From Lyngbya sp. PCC 8106 (GTDB taxonomy: Bacteria > Cyanobacteriota > Cyanobacteriia > Cyanobacteriales > Microcoleaceae), in contig NZ_AAVU01000026.1 of the NCBI RefSeq assembly GCF_000169095.1, positions 1 to 64,000 of the forward strand: a stretch of DNA of 64,000 nucleotides, given 5' to 3'. Positions 9,025-18,493 of this stretch are shown in pieces. The notes beneath the pieces are model-generated. The model worked only from the letters and a program-made list of their open reading frames with translations. It made no database searches and was not told the origin of the DNA. The number at the start of each line of letters is the position of its first letter. Position 1 is the stretch's first letter. A program made the position numbers and the translations under genes.

Positions 9025-9657
9025 TTATAAGATTAACATCTGACCGATTTTTTTCAATCCCCTGAGAACATCATAAAACTCATTTCCGGGGTTGGAAATT
9101 GAAAAGGATTTGGATAAGCTGTATTCGGCTTTATTTTCACGACTCAGTTTGATAAAAACCGCTTCTCGACCATTAATAATTAATCCAAAAATGGGTTTTT
9201 CTAAGTTGGGACTTGCCATCATGTAAACGAGAGTTTGGGGAAGGGCGACCATCACATCTGCTTTGGTTCTTTTGGTTTCAATGATAGCAATCCAAAATTC
9301 TCCCTGAAACACCAAAAAATCTATTTTTCCGCGAATACTATCCCCTTTAAATTCGTCATCAATTTGAACTTCTCTTTCCGCAGCAATAGAAAAGGGAGAA
9401 TTGAAAAATCCGGCGAGGTCAAGCAACGGCGAAACCACCACAATTTTAACGACTTCCTCTAACATTTCCCGTTTAGCGAGATAGAGATATTGCTGTTTGA
9501 CTCTATCCAAACGCTGTTTTTCTTCGGGAGTAAGTTCGGGTATTTCATCCAACCAAGTTAGAAAGAAACTATCTTCTTGCAAAAACTCAAGATTAAATCG
9601 AGTTTCCACATCATAAAGCGTTAAGTTGGAAGCGGGAATAACTGGGGCTTTGTTCAT
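9025..9657 (-). CDS. Small PD-(D/E)XK nuclease-fold protein (HsdR N-terminal-like)
   Basis: A 210-residue protein. After a helical N-terminal part (residues 1-70) comes a nuclease-fold core with GKIDFLVF (D113) and IIETKRT (E127-T-K129), then LPQTLVYMMASPN and the strand pair FGLIINGREAVFIKL. This matches the N-terminal nuclease domain of type I restriction subunit R, but there is no helicase. Free-standing proteins of this type are frequent in cyanobacteria, and their function is not established. It converges on the restriction-enzyme candidate with a 4-base gap and is transcribed in the same direction as mnmG. It may belong to the defence island or may be an unrelated family member. Confidence 0.65.
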   Translation of the reverse strand: MNKAPVIPASNLTLYDVETRFNLEFLQEDSFFLTWLDEIPELTPEEKQRLDRVKQQYLYLAKREMLEEVVKIVVVSPLLDLAGFFNSPFSIAAEREVQIDDEFKGDSIRGKIDFLVFQGEFWIAIIETKRTKADVMVALPQTLVYMMASPNLEKPIFGLIINGREAVFIKLSRENKAEYSLSKSFSISNPGNEFYDVLRGLKKIGQMLIL

Positions 9658-9677
9658 GGTCTTCTTAAAATCTAATT

Positions 9678-9712
9678 GGGTGCGTTAACCGAAGTTAAAC
9701 ACACCCTTTTTT
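9678..9712. terminator. Strong hairpin between mnmG and the nuclease-fold gene
   Basis: GGGTGCGTTAAC pairs with GTTAAACACACCC (one mismatch, one bulge) around a CGAA loop (TTCG on the minus strand). TTTTTT follows on the plus strand. It sits 2 bases beyond the mnmG stop and can act on either strand. Confidence 0.6.
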
Positions 9713-9713
9713 G

Positions 9714-11630
9714 TTAGTTTCCCACCGTTAAGGTTTGTTGACGATTCTGTATTTCTAGATAAATCAACAACGCATTAACATCAGCAGGATTTACACCACC
9801 AATTCTAGACGCTTGACCAATAGTTAACGGTCGAACTTTTGTTAACTTTTCCCGAGATTCCATCGACAAGGTTTCAATCATCATATAGTTAATATTTTCG
9901 GGTAATTTTCGATTTGCGTGGCGGCTAATTTGGTCGATTTGATTTTGTTGGCGTTGCAGATAACCGGAATATTTCACCTCAATTTCTGCACCTTCTTTTT
10001 CTACAGAATCTATATCGGGATTTCCCAGATTATACCGTTCTAGATTAACATAATGAAATCCCGGACGTCTTAACAAATCAGCTAAGGTTATTGAACCTTT
10101 AATCTTTTGCTGTGTATCGGAAACAATCGCCATTCCTACTTCATCTCGTTCTTTAATTCGAGTAGAATGTAAGCGTTCTTTTTCGGCGATAATATTCGCT
10201 TGTTTGTGTTCAAAAAGTTGCCAACGACGGTCATCAATCAAGCCAATTTCTCGACCCAATGGTGTTAACCGTTGGTCTGCATTATCCGAACGCAATAATA
10301 AACGATATTCCGAACGACTGGTTAACATTCGATAGGGTTCACGCAAATCTTTTGTACACAAATCATCAATTAAAGTTCCGAGATAACTCCCTTCACGAGG
10401 AAAGATAATCATCTCTTGATTTCGGGAAAATCTTGCTGCATTAATTCCGGCAACAATTCCCTGGGCTGCGGCTTCTTCATAACCTGTTGTTCCATTAATT
10501 TGACCTGCACAAAATAACCCTTCAATTCTCTTGGTCATCAACGTTGGATAACATTGGGTTGCAGGTAAATAATCGTATTCAACTGCATAAGCTGGACGCA
10601 ACATGGTACACTTTTCTAAACCGGGTAAACTCCGCAACATTTGTAATTGCAGTCTTTCCGGTAAACCCGTAGAAAATCCTTGAATATACAATTCGGGAAT
10701 ATTTCGCCCTTCCGGTTCGATAAAAATTTGGTGGCTTTCTTTATCGGCAAACCGCACAATTTTGTCTTCAATACTCGGACAATAACGCGGCCCTTTCGCT
10801 TCTACCCAACCGCCATAAACGGGAGATAAATGTAAATTTTCCCGAATAATTCGATGGGTTTCTGCGGTAGTTCGAGTTAGATAACAGCACATTTGTTCTC
10901 GTTCAACCCACACTTCCGGGTCAAAACTAAACCAGCGCACTTCTTCATCTCCCGGTTGCGGTTCTAACTGACTATAATTCACCGAACGTTTGTCAACTCG
11001 GGCGGGAGTTCCTGTTTTTAACCGTCCAGTTTCAAAACCTAACTTATTCAGCGTATCTGTTAAACCAACCGCAGCAAATTCACCCGCACGTCCGGCGGAC
11101 ATTGACTTATTTCCCACCCAAATAACGCCGCCTAAAAACGTTCCGGTTGTTAGAATAACCGCCTTGCATTTAAACGCAACATCAAAATAAGTTTTTACCC
11201 CAATAATTTCATCATTTTCACCCAATACAACATCCGTAACCATGCCTTCACGAATGGCGAGATTTTCTTGGTTTTCAATAATATTTTGCATCACCGCAGC
11301 ATATTCTCGTTTATCCGTTTGGGCGCGTAATGCCCAGACTGCGGGGCCGCGAGAGTTATTCAACAGGCGTTTTTGCAGGTAAGTTCGGTCGGCCATTTTG
11401 CCAATTTCGCCCCCCAATGCGTCCACTTCGTGGGTGAGTTGAGACTTAGCCGGCGCCCCAACGGCGGGGTTACAGGGTTGCCAAGCTATTTTATCGAGGT
11501 TCAAGGTCAACATCAGGGTGCGACATCCCAGACGGGCTGAGGCGAGGGCGGCTTCACAACCGGAATGTCCGCCACCGACAACTACAATATCAAATTCGTC
11601 TTGAAAGTCTACAGGAGAAGTTTGAGTCAT
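9714..11630 (-). CDS. mnmG: tRNA uridine-5-carboxymethylaminomethyl modification enzyme MnmG (GidA)
   Basis: A 638-residue FAD enzyme that, with MnmE, installs the carboxymethylaminomethyl group on the wobble uridine of several tRNAs. The FAD-binding Rossmann motif is DIVVVGGGHSGCEAA near the N terminus. Conserved family blocks include WQPCNPAVGAPAKSQL, GRLKTGTPARVD, CAGQINGTTGYEEAAAQG and the C-terminal TIGQASRIGGVNPADVNALL. The length is normal for the family. The start at 11630 is ATG. An AT-rich 470-bp spacer lies upstream and a hairpin terminator directly downstream, so it is probably transcribed alone or with the small nuclease gene behind it. MnmE is not in this window. Confidence 0.97.
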   Translation of the reverse strand: MTQTSPVDFQDEFDIVVVGGGHSGCEAALASARLGCRTLMLTLNLDKIAWQPCNPAVGAPAKSQLTHEVDALGGEIGKMADRTYLQKRLLNNSRGPAVWALRAQTDKREYAAVMQNIIENQENLAIREGMVTDVVLGENDEIIGVKTYFDVAFKCKAVILTTGTFLGGVIWVGNKSMSAGRAGEFAAVGLTDTLNKLGFETGRLKTGTPARVDKRSVNYSQLEPQPGDEEVRWFSFDPEVWVEREQMCCYLTRTTAETHRIIRENLHLSPVYGGWVEAKGPRYCPSIEDKIVRFADKESHQIFIEPEGRNIPELYIQGFSTGLPERLQLQMLRSLPGLEKCTMLRPAYAVEYDYLPATQCYPTLMTKRIEGLFCAGQINGTTGYEEAAAQGIVAGINAARFSRNQEMIIFPREGSYLGTLIDDLCTKDLREPYRMLTSRSEYRLLLRSDNADQRLTPLGREIGLIDDRRWQLFEHKQANIIAEKERLHSTRIKERDEVGMAIVSDTQQKIKGSITLADLLRRPGFHYVNLERYNLGNPDIDSVEKEGAEIEVKYSGYLQRQQNQIDQISRHANRKLPENINYMMIETLSMESREKLTKVRPLTIGQASRIGGVNPADVNALLIYLEIQNRQQTLTVGN

Positions 11631-12100
11631 TTTGAATGTTTGAGTCTGAGAACTTATTTTTAAATTTTAGCGGTTACAATGAATATTCAGCAGAGGAGTG
11701 AAAGAAATACTGTTTTGAGCAGCTAGTTAATCTTTTTAAGAATTCGGGGAGTTGAAGGCATTTTCCCGAATAGCAATAAGCTTGGATAAAAGAAGCATTA
11801 ATATCAGTTATATAGGCAATTTAAAAACCAATTTTTTCACCTCCTAAATCTAAAAATCCTGCACCAGAAAAGAATGAAAAAATACAACTGTTCATGGATT
11901 ATTTTAAATAATTGTTGAATAATTCAAGTTATCATGGGGTAATTTATGTTGTCAAGATAAGTTTTAAAATAATAAGTTAATTTAACATCAAATTTCATTT
12001 AATTATCCCATAATAGGGCTTGCAAAGGATTAACTGTTGAGGTATTCTAAGCTGTAGGTTTGATAAATCAAATGAGTTAACCTAACTTAACAATAGACCC
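11631..12100. other. AT-rich intergenic region, 470 bp
   Basis: A divergent spacer between mnmG and the 192-residue membrane protein. It must hold both promoters, but I see no convincing -35/-10 pair. There is no open frame of note and no repeat apart from A/T runs. Confidence 0.5.
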
Positions 12101-12679
12101 ATGACTCAACAACCCTCATCCAACAATCAAAGGCCAGTTGAAAAGCTTAAACAGTTTTTAAAAAAAGTTGAGAGTAAGCAAAATTTAATTTCTGCTTTAG
12201 GAGGAATTACAACCCTAATTGGTGCGATCGCAGGTGCAATTATTTTTCTTATGAAGCCAGAAGCAGCAATTCCTTCTACTCCTCCCGCAAATTGTAGCGG
12301 TTTCCTCGTTTATATTCCGGCTGATTCTGATACGATAAAAAACCTAGAAAGTAAGATTGATTGCTATCGCGATCTCATTGCGAATAACCCGAAAGATGCA
12401 GTTGCTTATACTAACTTGGGGGAAGCAGAACGTCGTTTGTCGAACATAAAAAATCACAGAATCAACAAGCGTATGAACGAATTGGAAGTCGCAAAAAAGC
12501 ATCATTTGACTGCACAAAAATTAGATTTTAAATCGAAAGAAGTTCAACAAGGATTATCTACGGTGAATCAAGATATAGAATATTTGGAGAAATTAAAAGA
12601 GGATTCAATATCGAACAAGTTTCGAGAAACTATCCAGTCTAGAACAAATAAAATAATGACATTCAACCAACAGCAGTAG
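12101..12679 (+). CDS. Hypothetical membrane-anchored protein with TPR-like region
   Basis: A 192-residue protein that I do not recognise as a named family. Residues 1-30 are polar and basic. Residues 31-51 form a transmembrane segment (LISALGGITTLIGAIAGAIIFLM). The remainder is probably outside the cytoplasmic membrane. It contains a short TPR-like stretch (CYRDLIANNPKDAVAYTNLGEAERRLSNI) and then Lys/Glu-rich helices that could form a coiled coil. The start ATG begins MTQQPSSNNQRP. The neighbouring giant surface-protein gene converges on it, and no operon partner is evident. A scaffold or membrane-associated assembly role is possible but only a guess. Confidence 0.6.
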   Translation: MTQQPSSNNQRPVEKLKQFLKKVESKQNLISALGGITTLIGAIAGAIIFLMKPEAAIPSTPPANCSGFLVYIPADSDTIKNLESKIDCYRDLIANNPKDAVAYTNLGEAERRLSNIKNHRINKRMNELEVAKKHHLTAQKLDFKSKEVQQGLSTVNQDIEYLEKLKEDSISNKFRETIQSRTNKIMTFNQQQ

Positions 12680-12719
12680 AAATTTTTACCAGTTTGGGGC
12701 GACAATCTTGCGTCCCGAC

Positions 12720-12747
12720 AAAAAATATCCCCCCAGTGTTTGGGAGG
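12720..12747 (-). terminator. Terminator of the giant DUF4347/RTX gene
   Basis: Read on the minus strand, CCTCCC pairs with GGGGGG (one T-G pair) around a short loop and is followed by ATATTTTTT. It begins 24 bases after the stop codon. Confidence 0.6.
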
Positions 12748-12770
12748 ATAGAGAATAAGAGAATAAATGA

Positions 12771-15700
12771 TTATCCAATTAGGAAGTCATCAGAGGTGAT
12801 TACATTGCTATCAACGCCTAACAATGTTGCTAATTCAGTTTGAGTATCTGCGAGTTTAATCAGGGTTGAACCGTTGTCTGAGGTAATCTCTAATTGTTCA
12901 AAAGTTAAACCTCCAGTCAAGGCAATTTTATCGAAACCATCAGCAAAGTCAGTGATAAAATTATCGTCGAAACTGCTGGAAATATAAAAGCGATCGCGAC
13001 CTTCTCCACCTGTTAACGTATCATTTCCTTCGGCGCCAACTAACCAATCATCACCATTCCCTCCAATGAGGCTATCATCTCCGAAACCGCCATCGAGGGT
13101 ATCATCTCCATTGTCACCGAAAAGAGTATCTGAACCGTTGTTTCCATCAAGCAGGTCATTTCCCTGACCCCCATAAATCAAGTCATCGCCATCATTACCA
13201 GAAATTGTATCAACTCCTTGGTTTCCGTGGAGAGTGTCATTTCCTTCGTTTCCTTCAACAATATCATCCCCGATATCCCCAAAAACGAGATCATTACCGA
13301 CACCACCTTTAGCCAAATCATTATCTTGACCACTATATAAAGAATCGTTACCTTGAGCGCCTTCTAGGGTATCATTTCCAGTATTTCCGTAGATAACATC
13401 ATCGCCATTTCCACCTGTAATGGCATCGTTATCTTTGTCACCAAACAGGGTATCATTGCCATTTTCACCCTTAATTTGATCGTTATTTTCTCCTCCGTAA
13501 ATCGCTTCGCTATTGGCTTGACCTTCGATGTAGTCATTGCCCTTATTTCCAAAGATTTCCAAGGATGCAGACGTTCCGTAAATATTGTCATCTCCTTCTA
13601 AACCAAACACTTTTTGATTTTCCGAAGTTGCTTCGAGGTTGTCTCCTTGAGAGGTCGCTTCTCGACTGCGTTCATTTCGGATTAAGTTGGGTTTTAGACT
13701 CGGAAAGTTAATTAATGAGATGAAGTCTGTCGGATCATAATTTAAAGATGAATCAAAGTTTTCTATCCGAGTAATGCCTGTTTCTTGATCGGTTTCGTTA
13801 TTATTTTCGGGTGTATTGTTGTTATTTCCCGTATCGGAATTACCGGGGTTTGAATTGAGATTTCCCGGATTTTGCGTATCTATGCCACCCCGAATTGGAT
13901 TGTTTGTATTTCCGTTATTCCCATTTTCTGAATCCGAGTTATCAGTATTTGTATTATCTCCTGAATTGGAATTGTCGGGAGTTTCAGAATCCGGGTTTTC
14001 TTCCGGATCTGGATTTTCCGCTGTTTCGGGATTTTCGGGAGTTTCCCCGTCAGTTTCACCCCCGGAATTATCGGGAACTTCGGGAGTTTGATTTTCGGGA
14101 TTTTCGGGAGTTTCCCCGTCAGTTTCACCCCCGGAATTATCGGGAACTTCGGGAGTTTGATTTTCGGGATTTTCGGGAGTTTCCCCGTCAGTTTCACCCC
14201 CGGAATTATCGGGAACTTCGGGAGTTTGATTTTCGGGATTTTCGGGAGTTTCCCCGTCAGTTTCACCCCCGGAATTATCGGGAACTTCGGGAGTTTGATT
14301 TTCGGGATTTTCGGGAGTTTCCCCGTCAGTTTCACCTTCGGAATTATCGGGAACTTCGGGAGTTTGATTTTCGGGATTTTCGGGAGTTTCCCCGTCAGTT
14401 TCACCCCCGGAATTATCGGGAACTTCGGGAGTTTGATTTTCGGGATTTTCGGGAGTTTCCCCGTCAGTTTCACCCCCGGAATTATCGGGAACTTCGGGAG
14501 TTTGATTTTCGGGATTTTCGGGAGTTACTCCGTCAGTTTCACCTTCGGAATTATCGGGAACTTCGGGAGTTTGATTTTCGGGATTTTCGGGAGTTTCCCC
14601 GTCAGTTTCACCTTCGGAATTATCGGGAACTTCGGGAGTTTGATTTTCGGGATTTTCGGGAGTTTCCCCGTCAGTTTCACCTTCGGAATTATCGGGAACT
14701 TCGTTGACATTGGTTAAATTAACCGCAACATCAATCGTATCAGTTAAGGAACCATCACTCACTTCAACGGTTAGAGAATATGCAGTTGGTTCAGTGTCAA
14801 AATCTAAACTATTATTGTTAGCAAGGCTAATTTCTCCCGTATCAGAATTAATTGCAAAAATGCCGTTATCATTCCCAGTCGTAATATTGTAGGTGAGATT
14901 ATCTCCATCTGGATCAGTCGCCAAAACTTGACCAATTACTAATCCATTGGCTGCATTTTCAACTAACTCAAACGAATAACCTGTATTGTTGGCTGCTGTA
15001 GTAACAGAAATTTTTCCTAAGTGAATTTCGGCTTGCGCTGATGTGGTATTATCACCCAAGAAAATAAAGTTAGGCAATTCGTAAGGATCGGGACGATCAT
15101 TAAATGCAGTGTAATCTCTTAATTGACCCGATAGAATAGAATTCCCATCCACAGAAAGGGTATAAGTTTCGCCAAGAATAGTTAGATCATATTGAATTAA
15201 ACGATTAGTTGTGTCAAATATGACGCTTTCTGCTTGAGTGAATAAAGTGCGATCAAAAGTATTAGGTTCATTTGGGTTCGGTTCAGCAGAAGGATCATCT
15301 TGGGTTGTCTCATCTTCCTGCGCCCAAATTTGATCATTTTCAAACCCTAATTCAATCCCATTTTTGCCGTCACTACTAATAACAGTAACGTTAAACCCAG
15401 CCCGATCACGTTTACCGTCTGCGTTTTTATCACTGTCTGTATTATCTTCGGAAATGACTTGCGCGACAAAACTAAGAGTATAACCTGTATCGAGATCAAG
15501 AGTCGGAAAAGCAGCGTTTACCAAGTCATCTGACATTAGATTATAGTTACTATAACCGGCAAATAAATCTAACTCAGCCGTGCTATCTAATGTAGTAAAA
15601 CTTCCATTGGCTGTAGGTGTAACGCTACCCGGAACAAGATTACCAAAAGCTAACCATGAACCGTTTATTGTAGCGGTGGAATCATCAGGAGTAACCTCAA

Positions 15701-17375
15701 AGTTGTCGTAGAGATTTAACCTATTAACAAACGTCGGGGGTTTATTTTCTGGGACTGGATTTTCGATAACTGGTTCTGTAAAAACACCGTAGATGTTATC
15801 ATTATTACTCTCACTATTTGTATCATTGCTTGCCGTGTTGTCGCTAAACGTTACATTCGATAACAATAATGTGGGCAAATTAGGTAAATTAGTCGTATCG
15901 TTAGGAACAAAAATAGCCCCACCTAAACCTTGACCTGTTTCTGAACCCCCTCGACCTTCACCGCCTTGGGCGCTATTGTTGCTAAAAGTGCTGTTTTGAA
16001 TCGTTAGAGTTCCTTCGCGGATAAATAACGCACCCCCGAAACCTGCCCCTCCGCCTCCAGCAGACTCGCCTCCATTTCCAGCGCCAAAACCGCCTTGACC
16101 CGGAGTAATACTACCGCGTCCTCCGCCACCGCCAAAACCTCCATTTCCGCCGTTAGCGTTGTAGCCGAAGCCTCCGCCACCGCCAAAACCTCCATCTCCG
16201 CCGTTAGCGTTGTTGCCCTCGCCACCGCCCCCGCCAAAACCCCCATCTCCGCCGTTAGCGTTGTTGCCGAAGCCACCGCCCTCACCAAAACCGCCATTTT
16301 CGCCTAAACCACTGCCATTTTCATCAGGGCCATCTGTAAATAAACCGCCTCCAACACGGTTGAAGCCTTTACCAGAAAGACCACCGCCAGCATAACCCCC
16401 GGAGTTGGCATCTCCCCCAATTGCGTAGTTTTTCTCAAAGGTAACGTTGTCAAGGGTGATGTCGCCGGAGTTAATGAATAACCCACCCCCAAGTCCGGCA
16501 CCTCCACCCCCAGACAGGCTGCTTCCGCCTTTGGCGACTCCACCTGTGAACGTGAGATCTTCAAAACTGACTACTCCAGAGTTGATGAATAATAAAGGAC
16601 GGTCTTCGCCGTTGAGGTCTATCACTCCGTCGTTATCGTTGTCACCGCTAATCGTTTTATTATTGCCAATAAAGTTGATATTGCTATTAATTAACGGCTG
16701 AATTCGTTTGAGGCTAGGGTCTAAGTTTAATCGGACATTAGTATTGAAACTAATGGTATCATCTCCGGCTGTTTGATTGGCTTGTTGTATTGCCCAGCTT
16801 AAGGTTCCGGGTAGATTTCCTGTTCCGTCATCAGTGGGTTGAGAAACGTCAAAAGTGGCAAGCACAAACGGATAGGATTCTTGTATTTTTTGACTGAATA
16901 AAATGGGTGTTTTAACGGGTTCTGTTTGATAATCTAAGTCCCATGAACCCCCAAGTTTAGCATTTCCGGTTAAGTGAGTAGAAGCTGCAATATTTGTTCT
17001 AGTGAGTTGACTTAACTGATGAACAAGTTCTTGACCTTTCGGAGTTTTAGCAACGTTACATCCGTACAGGAGAATGTCGGCATCAGCCGTTAAAACTTTA
17101 TGCCATTGTTTGAGTAGGGGTGCATAGGTTTCGAGGGTTTTTGGAGTGAGATTAATCTGACCTAATCGTAGGTTATGATCTTCTCCGTGAAAGACAAAAT
17201 GTATGGCGTTGACTTGAGAATATTTAGTTAAGATTTGTGTAACTTCTGCAAGAAAATTGGTTGTCTGTGAAATAATAAAGCTATGTAGATTCGGATGAGA
17301 CTCAGGAGTTAAATGTTGAGTTAAATATTCAGGTTGTTGGACAGCAGAGTCGATAAAGAGTAGTTCCATGGTCAT
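12771..17375 (-). CDS. Giant surface/secreted protein: DUF4347, beta-helix, cadherin, repeats, RTX
   Basis: About 1534 residues. In order: DUF4347 (about 1-155, MELLFIDSAVQQPEYL, LLYGCNVAKTPKGQELV); a beta-helix, polymorphic-repeat-like section (LSWAIQQANQ, GGLFINSGDITLDNVTF); a Gly/Asn-rich stretch; a beta-sandwich-like region; a cadherin-like domain (ATDPDGDNLTYNITTGNDNG); ten 23-residue Pro/Glu/Asn repeats; an Asn/Asp-rich linker; and about 20 RTX GGxGxDxL-type calcium-binding repeats ending in a C-terminal segment typical of type I secretion substrates. There is no N-terminal signal peptide. An extracellular matrix or cell-surface role is likely, and calcium would fold the RTX part. The start is uncertain: TTG 17390, ATG 17375 and ATG 17369 are all in frame without a good Shine-Dalgarno. 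No type I secretion genes are nearby. Confidence 0.85.
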   Translation of the reverse strand: MTMELLFIDSAVQQPEYLTQHLTPESHPNLHSFIISQTTNFLAEVTQILTKYSQVNAIHFVFHGEDHNLRLGQINLTPKTLETYAPLLKQWHKVLTADADILLYGCNVAKTPKGQELVHQLSQLTRTNIAASTHLTGNAKLGGSWDLDYQTEPVKTPILFSQKIQESYPFVLATFDVSQPTDDGTGNLPGTLSWAIQQANQTAGDDTISFNTNVRLNLDPSLKRIQPLINSNINFIGNNKTISGDNDNDGVIDLNGEDRPLLFINSGVVSFEDLTFTGGVAKGGSSLSGGGGAGLGGGLFINSGDITLDNVTFEKNYAIGGDANSGGYAGGGLSGKGFNRVGGGLFTDGPDENGSGLGENGGFGEGGGFGNNANGGDGGFGGGGGEGNNANGGDGGFGGGGGFGYNANGGNGGFGGGGGRGSITPGQGGFGAGNGGESAGGGGAGFGGALFIREGTLTIQNSTFSNNSAQGGEGRGGSETGQGLGGAIFVPNDTTNLPNLPTLLLSNVTFSDNTASNDTNSESNNDNIYGVFTEPVIENPVPENKPPTFVNRLNLYDNFEVTPDDSTATINGSWLAFGNLVPGSVTPTANGSFTTLDSTAELDLFAGYSNYNLMSDDLVNAAFPTLDLDTGYTLSFVAQVISEDNTDSDKNADGKRDRAGFNVTVISSDGKNGIELGFENDQIWAQEDETTQDDPSAEPNPNEPNTFDRTLFTQAESVIFDTTNRLIQYDLTILGETYTLSVDGNSILSGQLRDYTAFNDRPDPYELPNFIFLGDNTTSAQAEIHLGKISVTTAANNTGYSFELVENAANGLVIGQVLATDPDGDNLTYNITTGNDNGIFAINSDTGEISLANNNSLDFDTEPTAYSLTVEVSDGSLTDTIDVAVNLTNVNEVPDNSEGETDGETPENPENQTPEVPDNSEGETDGETPENPENQTPEVPDNSEGETDGVTPENPENQTPEVPDNSGGETDGETPENPENQTPEVPDNSGGETDGETPENPENQTPEVPDNSEGETDGETPENPENQTPEVPDNSGGETDGETPENPENQTPEVPDNSGGETDGETPENPENQTPEVPDNSGGETDGETPENPENQTPEVPDNSGGETDGETPENPETAENPDPEENPDSETPDNSNSGDNTNTDNSDSENGNNGNTNNPIRGGIDTQNPGNLNSNPGNSDTGNNNNTPENNNETDQETGITRIENFDSSLNYDPTDFISLINFPSLKPNLIRNERSREATSQGDNLEATSENQKVFGLEGDDNIYGTSASLEIFGNKGNDYIEGQANSEAIYGGENNDQIKGENGNDTLFGDKDNDAITGGNGDDVIYGNTGNDTLEGAQGNDSLYSGQDNDLAKGGVGNDLVFGDIGDDIVEGNEGNDTLHGNQGVDTISGNDGDDLIYGGQGNDLLDGNNGSDTLFGDNGDDTLDGGFGDDSLIGGNGDDWLVGAEGNDTLTGGEGRDRFYISSSFDDNFITDFADGFDKIALTGGLTFEQLEITSDNGSTLIKLADTQTELATLLGVDSNVITSDDFLIG
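14025..14702 (-). repeat. Ten-copy 69-bp in-frame tandem repeat
   Basis: The period is exactly 69 bp: the EVPDNS start codons at 14702 and 14081 are 621 bp (nine units) apart. Each unit encodes EVPDNS(E/G)GETDGETPENPE plus NQTP, and the last copy is truncated. Copies differ only at Ser-Glu versus Ser-Gly and at one GVTP. Near identity points to recent expansion or ongoing homogenisation. Confidence 0.95.
16115..16268 (-). repeat. Three-copy 51-bp glycine-rich repeat
   Basis: It encodes three 17-residue units of the form G(N/Y)NANGG(D/N)GGFGGGGG plus one variable residue, inside the beta-helix section of the giant protein. Gly-rich DNA continues on both sides in less regular form. Confidence 0.8.
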
Positions 17376-17635
17376 GGCATCTGTTGACAATAGTCATGTT
17401 TAGTGAGATAGAGTAGACGCTGTGAATTTGTTCAAACACCAGTTTAAACAAAACCTATGAACCTCACATTTATTGTTAGTGAGACTATTTAAAAATGAGA
17501 AATACACCCTTCAAAAAAATGAATGAACTGAAGTCAGTTTGATGAGGAAAATAATTTGTGATCGGTAAATATAGATATTGTTTTGTGAATGTTTCCTGAG
17601 CGCAAAATAAGTCTAGCTGCTTCACCAAACTCCAG

Positions 17636-18493
17636 TTATTTAGAAGACGTTTTAAAATTAATAACATTAGCCACACTATTCGTTGTATCTGTCCAAAAAG
17701 AAAGTTGACTAAATCGCTCAAATAAGTCTGGGGGTAGGATACTTCTACGAGGTTTAAATTCTACCCGAGAACGGACAGTATGTAAACCTTCTGTTTTCAG
17801 CTTTCGATCAAATTCGGGTTCTTCATATTCGATACTTTCTAGATCATGATTAAAGGGTTCCTCTCCTAGAAACTGATAAATTAATGATAACGTTTGCTCA
17901 GGAGCGATCGTCAAAAATTCATAATCTAGCAATAGTAAACGATCAGCTTGTTCACTGTAAAACGCTTCTTTCAAAGCATTATAAGCAAAACCCACTAAGC
18001 GATTGCCTTGGCTTAAGGCTTCTGTGCGACTGTAAACCGTTGAAATTTCAGCCCGATTTCTAAACATTCTAGAAATTTCAAAAGTATTCCGCCGAACTAA
18101 TCGTTCGAGAGAATCCATAACCCAGGCAACATTACGCACACAACAAATCACTTTCGCTTCTGGGAATAACTGACAAATCAGAGGTAACTTACTGCACCAA
18201 AGACGATTTGTATCAAAAATGACTTTATTTTCAGCAATTTGCTGTTGATAATAAGCAGAGAATATGCTCAGAATTAGATCTTGTCTTTGTTCAGGAGAAA
18301 TGAACACGGAGAACTCATTCTCCTCGCTCATTGCATCCAGCATTCGGTTGACTAATCCTCCGACGGGCGATGTCATTCCAGCATGAAAGCGAGGATTTTG
18401 CCGAAGTAAAGCCGCTAGCACCGTTGAGCCAGCACGAGGTAAGCCAGAAATTAGATGAAAGGGACTAGATAAAGACACAGCCAGTGTATTCAA
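17636..18493 (-). CDS. Sulfotransferase family protein
   Basis: A 285-residue sulfotransferase-fold protein. The PAPS 5'-phosphosulfate loop is ISGLPRAGSTVLAALLRQNP at residues 15-34, and the 3'-phosphate-binding region resembles VICCVRNVAWVMDSLERLVR. The C-terminal part (LLLLDYEFLTIAPEQTLSLIYQFLGEEP) is typical of bacterial sulfotransferases of the TPST-like group. It would transfer sulfate from PAPS to an unknown acceptor, possibly a polysaccharide or peptide. The start is odd. The only early canonical option is TTG 18493, and AGGAG directly abuts it. A GTG at 18478 or a non-canonical CTG at 18484 would sit better relative to that Shine-Dalgarno. It lies about 2 kb upstream of the polysaccharide cluster on the opposite strand. 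Confidence 0.85.
   Translation of the reverse strand: MNTLAVSLSSPFHLISGLPRAGSTVLAALLRQNPRFHAGMTSPVGGLVNRMLDAMSEENEFSVFISPEQRQDLILSIFSAYYQQQIAENKVIFDTNRLWCSKLPLICQLFPEAKVICCVRNVAWVMDSLERLVRRNTFEISRMFRNRAEISTVYSRTEALSQGNRLVGFAYNALKEAFYSEQADRLLLLDYEFLTIAPEQTLSLIYQFLGEEPFNHDLESIEYEEPEFDRKLKTEGLHTVRSRVEFKPRRSILPPDLFERFSQLSFWTDTTNSVANVINFKTSSK

Noticed and set aside
12691..12716. GGGGCGACAATCTTGCGTCCC as a plus-strand terminator
   Set aside because: The stem needs a bulge and no T run follows on the plus strand; it may be another member of the GGCGC hairpin family.
13880..14717. Long frames on both strands (197, 270 and 209 codons) made of FGIFGSFPVSF- or KLTGKLPKIPK-type repeats
   Set aside because: They are by-products of the 69-bp in-frame repeats of the giant gene.
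16004..16564. Several Ala- or Pro-rich frames
   Set aside because: Shadows of the Gly-rich GGN-repeat region of the giant gene.
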